A stretch of 64,000 nucleotides of DNA from Rotaria sordida (taxonomy: Eukaryota > Rotifera > Eurotatoria > Philodinida > Philodinidae), in contig CAJNOL010000842.1 in assembly GCA_905250125.1 (NCBI GenBank), positions 35,700 to 99,699 of the forward strand, given 5' to 3'. Every line of letters starts with the position of its first letter. Positions within the stretch are counted from its first letter, which is position 1. Below are positions 25,876 to 37,404 of this stretch, in pieces. The translations under genes were made by a program, and so were the position numbers. A model generated the notes under the pieces. That model did not search any database and had not been told where the DNA came from. It saw nothing but the letters and a program-made list of their open reading frames with translations.

Positions 25876-26190
25876 TTTTTGTCTTCAACTTGCTTGTCAC
25901 TAAACTTCCACAAAACGATGATCTTCTTGTTGTTTATGTAATCTCTAATGATTTAGAGTTCAATGGTGAAGAAATTCGAAATTATTACAATAAACATTTG
26001 CATCAATATGTGATTTTATTCTATTTTTTGTTGTAATAGATAAATTTCTACTTGATTCTAACAGAAACACCGCCGGTAGAAGATAATTTCCATTACCATT
26101 ATTATGGTGTGATATATTCTCTTGTTAAAGAATTATACAATTGTCAAAAATGCAAGATGAACGCATGAAATTGATTGAATATTCTTGAGA

Positions 26191-28052
26191 AGTTCAAGCG
26201 AAAAGCTCTATACTTCTAATTATAACACGAACATTTTTCGCAGGTTTTCGTAAATCAAGTTGCAAAAAATATTCGATTTCACAGATCTCTAATTGTGATA
26301 TTCATGGATAAATAAATATATCAGAAACAGTATATAAATGAAATGTAAATGTGTATTTACTAACTGAAATAGAAAAACAAGATCAGATCAAATAATCATG
26401 GAATACGAAAATTTTTCTTTAATCTTTCTATTTTCTTTCTTATACATCAATATTTGTCATGTTACGAAAAGTTTATTCTCATGAATAACGATATTAATTA
26501 CTTACTAATAGAATACTTAGAAACAAAACAACTAACAGATACAATGAACGTGTTAAGTAATGCTAAACATTTTATCGTTTCGAAATTTCCATATATATAT
26601 ATTATTTCACTGTTCTTCGATGATCGATTTCGTTTTAATTAAATAAAATTAAAAAAAATAAATATTGAGATATTACAAGAAACGATGTTTTTCTTTTATT
26701 CTAAATTTATGTTATAAGTTATGATAATTGAATGAATATTTTTCTTTTCTAATTTTGTATCGAATTTATAGGAAAAATTTACATCTGAGAAATCTGCAGT
26801 CAAGAATTGTAAAAACCTATAGAGAAAAATTAGATATATTAAACTTAATCCAAATTACAGGTGATTTACATGCTTCATAAAAGTTGAATTCGATTTTTTT
26901 CGGCCAATGAATGCTTATTTCGAGAAAATAATGTTTTGTTTTTTTTACAAAATTTGATTAAATCATAAAAATATGTGTCTCACCACGATAAAAAATTGAA
27001 ATTTGAAAATTTCATCAAATCCATTGTAGATTCAGATTGTTTGACTTAGAGAATCTCTTGCAAAGTTTCATTAAAAAACCGTTATCCTTCGAAAACAGAC
27101 CTATGTTGATCGAAAAAATCAACTTGAAATATCTTGTATTATTCTAATTCGTCATTCTCGATCCCATCGATTATGATATATCTTATTCAGTGCTAAAAGT
27201 ATGCTTAAAATGTACTATTCTGTTCGAGGTTCAGTCTTTGAATTTTCTCTCCTTGTTCATAATCGAGATATATCGGATTAAATAAATTCCTATGAAAATA
27301 ATTCTTAAATCTCTTTTTTTGTTTTTAAGACTAATGATCTGATTTGTTTAGTATTAGCTATTATTGATCTAATAAGCATAGCATCTGAGCACTAATTTTG
27401 GAATGCTATGTTGTTTGTCGAATGACACTTTCGTCGAAAGTGAATTCTTTTCTTATTATTATTTATCTCACCGTCAGGAGATAAGTTTAAAAGTATCTCG
27501 TAATTAACTTTCTTTCTTTGGTAACGATGAAAGAATTTCAGATCACCGTTGAATAGAATTACATATTTTTCGTCGAAAAGCACTTCAAGGAAAGGTTTGC
27601 AGATCCTCGAGACTATTACGGATCCTTCAATTCTTCTACTGAACTGTTAAGAGATCCACCAATTTTCTTCCACACTCAAGTTTGCAGTACCCTTGCTTGG
27701 CCCTTGGCCTCACTCTTACGTTTGAAGTGCCTCTTGCCCTCACCTTCATATTTGGAGTGTTCTCCATGATTAAGAAAAGACTTTCGACGAAAAACAAATA
27801 TCTATCCGAGTTTATTGATGAAGTGCTTTGTCGACGAAATGTCGTGTCGACAAAAATTTTTTGACCAACAACATAATTACCCCTAACTATGCAATAAAAT
27901 ATTGGTCATTTGAAATCTGCTATTTTTCGATTGATATATTTTATTTTTGAAATAAAATTTCTATATAGATTTCATTTTAATAGATTAACTTTCTTCTTAT
28001 AAATAATAATATTAATTATTTATTTTATTTAAAACATTAAAAACCATAAATT
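26191..28052. other. Intergenic DNA, no supported gene
   Basis: Small frames only, none with a recognisable domain. A CT-rich patch with repeated CTTGCC/CTCACYTT wording occurs at about 27660-27765. The right end is the 3' flank of the permease gene. Confidence 0.5.
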
Positions 28053-31000
28053 TTAAATAGTAGATGTTGGTTCGTTTTGATGAAACATAATATTATCAGT
28101 TACAAGATCAATTTCTCTCAAAGGTATAAAACGTGTCTTTTTAACAAATTTATAAACAAGAAAAACAATTAAAAAAACAGGTAATGTTATATAAGCTGCT
28201 AAAAAATTACTAAAATTAAATGGATGTGTTGTAAATGCTGAATAACCTTGTCCTAAAATAGATATACATATTAATATTGTTGCCATTATTGGTCCAGCTG
28301 GAAATAATAATGCTTTATAAACAAGATCATTTAATGAATAACCTTGTAAAATATATGCTCGACGAAATCTCCAATGAGCTAATGATATACCAAACCAAGC
28401 TATAAAACCCATTACACCTGTTATATTAACTAACCATCGATAAATTACTTTATTACCAATAAATGATATACCAAATAATATTGTTGATATTAATACTGTA
28501 CATAGAAGACTCCATATTGGAATACCATGTCGAGTTACATAAGTAAATTGTTTTGGAGCTTTACCTTCACTAGCTAAAGCATATAAAATACGTGTACATA
28601 CATAAAGACCTGAATTTCCAGCTGATAATATTGTTGTTAATATAATTGCATTCATAACATGTACAGCTGGTTTAAGACCTGATTTAACAAAAACAAGTGT
28701 AAATGGTGATACAGCTATATCTTTAACATCGTTATGAATTAAATTAGGATCATTATATGGAATAATAAGACCCATTATGAAAATTGATCCAATAAAAAAT
28801 AAAATAATACGCCAAATAGTTCCATTCATTGCACGTGGAACATCACGCCGAGGATTTGCACTTTCACCTGCTGTTATACCAACAGCTTCTGTACCCTAGA
28901 AAAATTTAATCAAAATTTAAAATTATAATTATAATTAAAATTCAAATATACATACTCCAAATGCAAAACCCGAAACAAGTGTAGTAGTAACAATTCCAGC
29001 AAAACCTTTATAAAAAGGTGCACCATCAATTTTCCAATTACGAACTCCAATTTTATCATGTCCAAGTACACCTGCATCAACTAATATACCAATTATTATA
29101 AATATAATAACAGTAACAACTTTAATCATAGCAAACCAATATTCAGCTTCTCCATAACTTTTTACTGTAAATGCATTTAATAAAAACATTATTATCATTC
29201 CTAATAGAGACCAAACAACACTTGGAGAATTTGGTAACCAATATTGTACAATAATTCCAGCAGCTACTAACTCCCCAGCAATAACTGTTATCCAAGTAAA
29301 ATAATAATTATAAGCTAATGCAAAACCAAATGCTTCATCGACAAAACGACTTCCAAATGTGTTGAATGAACCGCTTATTGGATATTGTGTTGAAAGTTCA
29401 GCTATATATTAATTTGGAAAAAATTAATCAAATATAATCAATGTGTTAAGAAGTCTTAGGAAAATATATCTCGTCAACAATTATCTATTTAGAATTGATT
29501 AGACAAAAATTAAAAGTAAACAGTTCGAATGACAATTTAATGTTTTTTTTTTATAAAAAATGTTTTGATAATTTTTTGTTATTCTGACTGAAAGTTATTT
29601 AAATGAGAGCAAAATATTAATGAAAGATAAAAAAAATCAGCGTCTCTACGCAAAATACAATCAAAATGTATTTGTAAATATATTCGCTCATAATTAGATA
29701 TGATTGACAAGAGTCAATTAAAAACAAACTTTTATGCTTTCTATCAATCTATTTTTTTTGTTAGTTTCACTTGTTTATCTTTGAGAAAATAAACCAATAA
29801 AATCAAATATGTTGTTTCTACAAAGAAAAATAGTTTTTTTTTTGTCTTTCATTCCTAACTCACACCCTATTTTGAGCGTTCGTCGACTTTTTGGTTTAGA
29901 AAAAATTACTCTAGTTCTTTAAGAACTTGAGAAAATTGTAAGCACAAATAATGACCAAGTTTCTGTCGTCTTAGAAGTAAGTATCCGTTTCCAGAAAACA
30001 AAGTAGAAAGCCCTACGGAATAAATCGGAGAGCTCTTGCTTTACCGTTCTATATGAAAAAACTTTTTAAAAACAGTTTTCCTGTTGGAAAAAGTATGTAT
30101 ACTCTCTCAATGAAGAGTTTTCTGAAAAGTCGCCACTATAGCTGAATGGTTAAGACTAATGATTGTTTGTCTCGGATCATTCGTTCGGTATCAAACTGAC
30201 TACATAGTTAACATACACAAAAAAAAAGATCTAGTGGTCAGTCAATATGTATGGAGAGCTCAAGCGATGGATCCACAAGGTAGTCGAAAGACAGGATATT
30301 TGTCTTCTTCTAAAAACTCGTGTTCGGTGTACACATTTTAGCATAGTTCCAAACTTAATGAAACTTTCATAGAATATTTTCTTCTGTCTAATATGTCTAC
30401 TCAGTTAGTATAAAGATGTATACAATTGCTTTTGGACTGAGGTACTGATTTTCTAAAAAAGTCTTGGTTTTTAAAGATTTTTCACGTTCTTTAGTTTGAG
30501 AAGTACTCCAAGAGAAAAATAAGGACATATTTGGAATTAGCACGAAAAGAATGCATCGAATTATGTGTTATTTGCTAATTTTTAAAATAAAATTTCTTTC
30601 AATACAAGTTTAGGGTAACAGTCCCACGAGAAAAAATAACGGACTTCAACACTGAACGTTCTACTATTATTCCGTTAGGGTGTACTCATGCATTTTACAT
30701 TGAAAATCTTTGACGAATTTCACTTTCTTCTCATCAATCTTTCTATGGAATACTAGAAATTTTTTTAGGTAAGAGAGAGTTTTTCAAAAGACAAACAAAG
30801 GTTTTTTTTCTTATCGAGTCTGTTTTTATCAAAGATACGAAAGTGAAAAATATGATAAATTGTATAGAGCTTCCGGTTTTGTCTTTCATTAAAAAATTGT
30901 CATTCTAGTTGATTAATTTTGGTTCTATCTAGTCAATTCTAAATAGACAATTATTAATGAGACATGTTCTCATAAAACTTTTTACATATTGATTTTATTA

Positions 31001-32011
31001 AAAATTCGAGTATTTGATTTTATTTGTAAAGATTATTTCGATAATGTTAATCGATACTGATTATTTTTTTTTGTCTAGTATAAAATTATTTTATTTTAAA
31101 TTTAAAGCCAAATACTCTTTTAATTATAGAAAATTCATCAAAATAATCGAAATTTCAAGATTTTTTCATTGTTAAATATTAATTTATATGAAAAAAAAAA
31201 CTTGACGTTTTATTATTAAAAATTTTTCATGAAAAGCTTTCTTTCTTTATTTTTTTTACTTCTGAAAAGAAAAGATGATGTTAAATTAAAAATCTTGAAA
31301 TAAACCATTTATTTTTAGTATTTAACATGAAAATGAATTTGTTCTTTCAATATTGATATGTGTTATTGAAAGTAACATAGTTCGATATATTCTTATATTA
31401 ACTTTGTTTAATCTATTATTCAGTTGATTTCATTGATTAACATATCAAGAGAATCTTTTCTATGAGATTTGTTATTTAATCTAATCATACAATTGATTAT
31501 AAAAAAAAAAGAAAAAGAAATAATTAATGAATAGATTAATTAAACAAATCATTTTAGAAAATAAAAATTTTTTGAAGAATTTTTTTATAAAGTTTATACA
31601 AACCTAAACTTGTCATAACAAAATAAACCATAATTGAAACAACAACATAAGATATAAGAGAACCAGCTGGTCCTGATGATGCTAATGCTTGACCAGAAGC
31701 TAAAAATAATCCAGTACCAATTGTTCCACCTAATGCAATCATAATCATATGTCGTTCTTTTAAATTTCGATGAAGATGACTTCTATTTGGTGATATTAAA
31801 ATTCTATTATCATCGACACCTATTTCAGTATTATCTGGTGCCTGATTATCTCCATTTGATTGTGATATAACATCTATCTAATTTATAAATTTGCAAAAAA
31901 ACAGAAATAAATAAGAAGAATTTTTTTTTAAAAATAAAATCTTACTTGAAAAACATTTGATTTTGTTTTTCCATCGTCAATATCAAAAGATGTTGATCGT
32001 CCTCTTGACAT
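28053..32011 (-). CDS. Fungal-type amino-acid permease (APC superfamily), 4 exons
   Basis: Twelve-helix plasma-membrane permease for amino acids, close to the fungal Can1/Lyp1/Gap1 (YAT) and bacterial LysP-type family. Coding exons are 31946-32011, 31604-31877, 28956-29401 and 28053-28895, giving 542 aa in phase. Diagnostic segments in order are MIALGGTIGTGLFLASGQAL (helix 1), VMTSLAELSTQYPISGSF, FGSRFVDEAFGFALAYNYYF, FGGTEAVGITAGESANPRRDVPRAMN, SAGNSGLYVCTRILYALASEGKAPK, NITGVMGFIAWFGISLAHWRFRRAY and FPAGPIMA. The E-S/A-x-NP-R and the G-T-I-G-T-G-L-F motifs are the family substrate-site elements. The fungal-type wording, and the fact that animals normally lack this branch, point to horizontal acquisition; the introns show domestication. 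Lysine, arginine or broad-range substrate cannot be decided. A 2.2 kb intron (29402-31603) holds a foldback repeat. Confidence 0.9.
29470..30963. repeat. Inverted-repeat unit in the permease intron
   Basis: TCTATTTAGAATTGATTAGA (about 29484) and GAATGACAATTTAATG downstream recur inverted at 30888-30963, giving arms of about 75 bases with mismatches. Inner sequence pairs poorly, so this is a transposon-like unit of 1.5 kb with short terminal repeats, not a full palindrome. It contains the tRNA-like stretch at 30132-30210. No transposase found. Confidence 0.55.
30132..30210 (+). other. tRNA-like stretch, possibly a SINE head or dead tRNA
   Basis: TAGCTGAATGGTTAAGAC resembles a polymerase III A box (TRGCNNARTGG) and, about 30 bases on, CGTTCGGTATCAAACTG loosely resembles a B box. 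The 5' and 3' ends (GCCACTA and ..TAGT) could pair only partly. The cloverleaf is too poor for a functional tRNA. Confidence 0.3.
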
Positions 32012-34882
32012 TTATGTTAAATTGTTTCAAATCTAAAAAACAAAAAAAATTTTTTTTTTCATGTTTTTAATATCATTTTATTATTTTTAGTTAGGAATGT
32101 GACGGGAAAGACGTTGAACTATCTTTTTTTCACTTTATGATCTTTTTCTTTGTAATAAAAAATACGATTTTAGCTGGAAAAAAACGTGAAAATTTTCTAA
32201 AACTGATGGATGTACACTACTTCTTCCATGGTCATATTTCTGTTTTAATCATACATATATAATTTAGTTATCAACCTTTAAAAATGAAATATCATGCGTA
32301 GTCAACAATGAGATAACAATATATATTCTTGCACTTTGTTCCTTTTTTTTTCATAGTTTAAGGACAAACAATAAAACAAAAACAAAGTGTCACATCAAAA
32401 ATTTGTTATCATTTAATATTAAAGATGTGTTTTTGATCTTACATTGAATAATCATTAGTTCATCGAATAATATTTCATGTCATTAAAACTGAATCAGTTT
32501 TAGTAGTAAACTATACTTAATCGACAATTACATCGGTAAACTTCGTTAATGCAAAAAACTGTCAGTTAATGATTCAAAGTGATCACTAAGTCGCACGCAG
32601 AAACAGAAAAATCCTGTGTCAGTTGCTAATCGTGCTATTTTCTCCTTGTTCATAGAATACAACATCTCATACGATAGTCAAGCATATAAATAATTTTTAG
32701 TACACATTCAGTTGTACAACGAGCATAAAAACTAAAATGAAAATAGATGTCATTGCTTATATAGGGTTGGCGGATGTGTGAAGAACAAGACATCTACACT
32801 CAAAGTTAGATTTCACAGCCATACCCAAGGCTGAGAAATCGATAGTAACTCAATATATTATCATGATCTCATTTTAAGCGATACCATTGACATAGAACAA
32901 ATCTACCGATGTCAGGCAGTCGTTGGTCTAATGAAACACGGTCTCTCTCTCTGAAAGATCAACAATACGAATATCGTTTGTTTATGCTTTCGTGCAAATC
33001 AATAAAAGAATACCTATCACTTCGTTGGATTTTAACTAAATTATTTTCAGATTTTGGATTCGATCTAATTTAGTGATAAGGAATGCAGTTCATTGAATCT
33101 ATTTGTACAAAAAGTTAGTGATACTATTCTTTTTGTAGAATTCAGTACATCTAATAGTGTGGTTGACAAATGTCGATGCTAATTCAATGACCTAATTTTC
33201 TGCTATATGAATGTCTTTCGTAGATCAGCGACTGTTTTTTTTTCTCGACAATAATTTGACGCATCAACATGTTGTAAATATCTGCTCACAATATTATTGT
33301 AAACATATCAGATAAGAAAAGGCGATAAGCAACCTATTTTGAGTGTGCATTTTTGTTTGCCCTCTGTCGATTATATGATTTACGTCTTTTCGTTTGCTGT
33401 TTGAGAGTCTTGCTCAAATTTTCAAGGTTGCTTTATATTTTCTCACGTTGATATTAAAAAGTTCAATAATAACCTACTCAATGTATAATACATTTTGTAT
33501 CGATACTAATCTCTTGGTATTTTTCGATGAAAATATAATGTTTTAATTGAAAAGTTATTCTATTAATTTTAGTTGATGATTTAGTAGAGGTGAACATTTT
33601 TCTATATGGATTGAGTTAAATGGCATCAAACAAAAGTCATTGAGTCGCAGAAACATGAGAGACATTATATGTTTTATGCATTGTCAACACAACAAAACAA
33701 TATATGAGCTATCAAAACACTTCTACCAATTATAGAATTTCAATAAAAACACAGTCTTGAGGCCTTATGATGTCAAAAAAAAAAGTTATTCAATAGACAC
33801 ATTGAGTACTGTCGATATGAAAAAGTCAATTTACTAGAATATTTATCAGAGTTTTATTCATTTAGGAAGCTATTTGTTTATGTAATCGATAACTGTTGAG
33901 AGTTGCAGAACTCTTTATTTTGTTTGAAGAAATTCATTCAATCAATTGATCTTTTTCGATCCAATTGGTAGATCTGCAGCATAATGTATAGCTTTTGAAT
34001 AATTGTCAATCATCTGGAAAATATTGAAGACGTCAAAACCATACATTGCATAAAATTCCTGCAATTATTGCTCGATTAAACAGTAGAAAACTCGAGGTTT
34101 TAAAAAGCTAGCTCTTAAAAATAACTATTTGTATAGATCCTGAGTTTACCATATTAGTTCTGATCTCGAACATCTCTCAGCTAAGCACAGATATATCTGC
34201 AGAATACAATTACAGTAAAATTAATTATACATTGACGACAAAATATTACTTGAAAAATTACAAATAAAACTATTAAGATGTGTTTCGCAAATTTATTGTC
34301 TTTTTTGAGAATTAAATCAAGCTAAGTATCTTGAAAATAACTTTTCAAACTCAGTAAGTGACAATTCTTCTTTGATGAAATCACTTGAAACATGACAGTT
34401 TTGTCGAATCATATAATCAGTCAAAGTCTTTGAGTTCAATTATCCATAGTAGACTTTGAAGAATTTCTCTGATTATATTTGCAGTATTTTCTTCAGTTTT
34501 TCATCAATAGATTCATAGCAGCAGTAAAGAAGACATGTTTTGATGTTGCTCGTTCCATGTAATGTTTAATCTATGGACATTTCTTTAGAGAGACCAAAAT
34601 ATGATCATGTATTTGACTTGATCAAAAGAAACTATAATTTCAATATAAAGAACTAATTATGTCATAGAGAATAAGACAATTTGTATTTCATGGTTTTCTC
34701 AACTAACTTTTATTAAAAAGACCTACTTTTAGTGTCAAAATATTCACGTTTCAATTCTTTACAGAATGTGAAAGAAGAAAAATCAAACACCCACATCCTC
34801 AACACCTCATCAATCCACACACCTGCCGATACCTGCATCAACCAACTCATCTAAACTCTCAATCGTTCGCTCCTCAGCCTAC
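32012..34882. other. Intergenic DNA upstream of the permease, no supported gene
   Basis: About 2.9 kb of AT-rich sequence without a convincing frame. At 34785-34875 there is a C/A-rich stretch with repeated CACC/CTCATC words next to the 3' end of the membrane-protein gene. Confidence 0.5.
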
Positions 34883-36262
34883 TCACATTTCACGAGAAGA
34901 GCAATTGAAAACTACTCTACAATATAATTGACTATTCATGACTTTTGGTGGCGGTCCATATTCGTAGACATTGTGGCAACGTTCGATTCGCCTATTCGAG
35001 TCCTCATATTTAAATAAGTTTTGGTATGGATCTATTCGTCGTCGATTGGCTAATGCCGAAAATCCACTAGGTGTAAGAATACTTGTGTGACATTCTCCTA
35101 ACGCGTAAAAATCGATAACTACTTTAAGAAATCCATGATCACGATCAACACCCTCAGCTGGTAGATCAATATGAAGGATTGGACCAGGTACTGTTATAGT
35201 TTGATTTGGAAATTGGAGAGCTATTTTTGACGATGCTTGTTCAGAATCGCTCGCGATAAAAACTCGTGTATTTCGCATTTTTCGTAAATTTATTCTATCC
35301 AAGAAATCTATTATATCGTCGGGAGCTGAATCTCGAAATTCGAAACGAGAATCGCGCGGATTGGACGGGTTTCGTGCCATGCGTAAGTGTAAACAAGTGA
35401 GTGTGTAGCCATTTTCAATAACTTGAAGAATAGATTCTAATGCATTGACAACTTCAGAATTAGGTTGAAATAAAATTTCGAAAAAGAAAGAAAATAAATT
35501 GGGCAAGGTCAATTTTTCTAATGGTATATTGAGCAAGAACATGCTAATTACGCTATTGTTTCGAATAAGAGGATTTCGAAAAATTTCAGAAACCAAATCC
35601 AAATTTGTTTCTATTTCAATATCATCATATGATGCCCAAGTCTTCATGAATTTTGTATTTTGAATTTCCATTCCAAAGGTGTATCCATGATCAATAACAC
35701 GGATGGCTTTGCGAGAACGACGCAAATTCGACGTTCTATCGTCAAGCACCCAGTTGTACATATTAGGCAATAAATAATTTTTGATATCAGCTGGATACTT
35801 CATATTAATCATAAATTGACGATTAGAAACCAGAGCTAGAATGAAGCACGTGATAATTCCACGAAGCCGATCGCCAAGGCCACCACATACCAATTGACAT
35901 TTATAGATAAGCCTTGGTCCATTATAGTTGTGAGGTCTAGTCCACAAAGAACGTATATTTATAAAATGGTAGGTATCTTGCAATCGTAGCCATCTGAGTT
36001 TACTCCTTCGCATAAACTTGGGTTCTATAGAAACAGATATGTTAGAAGAAACAGTAGATATATTAGAAGAGAAATTTGATATATTAGAAGAGACATTTGG
36101 TATATTAGAAGAGACAGGTCCACGATCCCATGTGAATGATAATGATACAGTTGGTGTTGAATGATATAAGAATAAGCCAGATAATAATATCAGGGTACTT
36201 CCAGTTAATATTACTAGGAAATACCGCGAATTCGACATTTTTTTTAATAAGTGAAATTTCAC
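34883..36262 (-). CDS. Type II membrane protein, probable fucosyltransferase-like glycosyltransferase
   Basis: A 459-aa intronless frame. One signal-anchor helix lies at residues 14-33 (YFLVILTGSTLILLSGLFLY), followed by a Ser/Asn-rich stem made of four VSSNI-like repeats at 50-77 that carry potential N-glycosylation sites. This is the layout of Golgi glycosyltransferases. The catalytic part starts at CGGLGDRLRG (126-135), which matches the G-G-L/x-G-N/D-R motif of fucosyltransferase folds (GT11/GT23/GT37/GT65-like). It continues with LHLRMARNP (291-299), VFIASDSEQA (334-343) and LTPSGFSALA (396-405), the usual order of Arg-containing and acidic/Ser motifs in these GT-B enzymes. The exact family and acceptor are uncertain. 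The first ATG was chosen; a second Met at residue 9 would keep the anchor. Lack of introns suggests a retroposed or transferred copy. Confidence 0.7.
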   Translation of the reverse strand: MKFHLLKKMSNSRYFLVILTGSTLILLSGLFLYHSTPTVSLSFTWDRGPVSSNIPNVSSNISNFSSNISTVSSNISVSIEPKFMRRSKLRWLRLQDTYHFINIRSLWTRPHNYNGPRLIYKCQLVCGGLGDRLRGIITCFILALVSNRQFMINMKYPADIKNYLLPNMYNWVLDDRTSNLRRSRKAIRVIDHGYTFGMEIQNTKFMKTWASYDDIEIETNLDLVSEIFRNPLIRNNSVISMFLLNIPLEKLTLPNLFSFFFEILFQPNSEVVNALESILQVIENGYTLTCLHLRMARNPSNPRDSRFEFRDSAPDDIIDFLDRINLRKMRNTRVFIASDSEQASSKIALQFPNQTITVPGPILHIDLPAEGVDRDHGFLKVVIDFYALGECHTSILTPSGFSALANRRRIDPYQNLFKYEDSNRRIERCHNVYEYGPPPKVMNSQLYCRVVFNCSSREM

Positions 36263-37404
36263 ATTATCTACAATAATGCAAAAAAAGACCTTATGAATTC
36301 TTACGAAGTAAGCTCAAGCACAACTCCTTTAGGGTAAAGAGACTCTATAGTCATGGTATGCCAAATGGTCTTCTGTAAATGTTCTTGGATGTCTGTCAGG
36401 CGCATTGTGAATCATCCTTTCATGTTGTGTACTACTGGAAAGTTCTCGTTGAAGCTTTTCCTACATAGGAATTTATGAAAGAACAATAATATTCGACTAA
36501 CCAATCAGACGAACAATAAAAACAAACTCGTAAAAATACGCCGCAATTTTAACGAAAGTAAAATCGTCAAAATGTGTGATTTTTACGGTTTCAGCTTCAT
36601 TCAAGAAGTTTAATGCATTCTTATACATTTGGTTTTTGAATAGAATACATACTTAGCGGGAAAATTCATATTCCATAGATTTGATTTGCTTAAAGTATAG
36701 TTTCGATAAATCCTTATTTATTTCAATCTTGTTACGATCTCGTAATAAATGATTTATTGGTTTAATTTTGATCTATTGAAACCTATATCAAATTTAGACT
36801 TGTTTTGAGTGTTGAATTTGATATAAAAATTTTACAGATCAATATCAAACTAATCAGTCATTTGTTGCAAGATGGTAACAAGATTGAATTTTTATAAGAA
36901 TTTATCTAAACTATTTTTTAAGCAGCCCAGACGTATGGAATAAGATTGTTCTCTCTAGGAATACACTCAATTCAAAAATCAAACATTTAGTAATATGTTA
37001 AGATATACGATAAAAATCATTCTAACTACAAGAAGTTCATCTAACTACTACATGTTCTGTGAAAGTGGCATATATAAAGATTTGTTTCATAGATTTTGGA
37101 TCATTTTGAGTTTTATTGTATTTTTGGAACATACAAAGTAGAACAGACAGAAAAAATATATTTGTAACATCTAAGATATCATCCAAAGTTTACTATGCTT
37201 CCTTGTTATTATTATTATTAGTAAGTGCGTTATTGGAAAGCATGCTAAATTTGTTTAACAAATTTATTTTCAACCCTTTCTTGTCAAATCTTACTCTTTT
37301 ATACATATCTTCTACGTCTATTCAACTTTGTATATTTGAAAAATATAAAAAGAAATCAAAATAATCCGAAAACTTATCAAAAGAGAATCTACGAAATTAT
37401 CAAG
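36263..37404. other. Intergenic DNA, no gene seen
   Basis: AT-rich upstream flank of the membrane-protein gene. Frames of 60-80 codons near 37116-37404 have no domain similarity I recognise. Confidence 0.5.

Larger units (their letters stand above)
22640..26190 (+). pseudogene. Decayed NRPS-like adenylation (AMP-binding) gene, interrupted by insertions
   Basis: Scattered plus-strand fragments follow adenylation-domain order. At about 22705-22980 comes HPPEIAIALDN, then VPGQIIYQFTKQSFEMICGLLGIICAGHVHCTLN, the N-terminal core. At 24740-24966, ISVQYGMSDC stands where YGPTE should be, followed by IPLGYLLQDVQYFLIDE. At 25050-25299, GELVHAERVDFQIKIYGQQVKTVEIE corresponds to the GRxDxQIKIRGxRVExxEIE motif. 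At 25890-26035, DDLLVVYVISNDLE matches the distal part, and a further piece continues to about 26190. Stops and frame changes separate the parts. Three insertions split it: a tandem-repeat-ended element (about 22985-23340), a 960-bp foldback (23781-24740) and a repeat cluster (25290-25875). NRPS-like genes of this sort are common in bdelloids and thought to be of bacterial or fungal origin. It is non-functional here. Confidence 0.7.
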
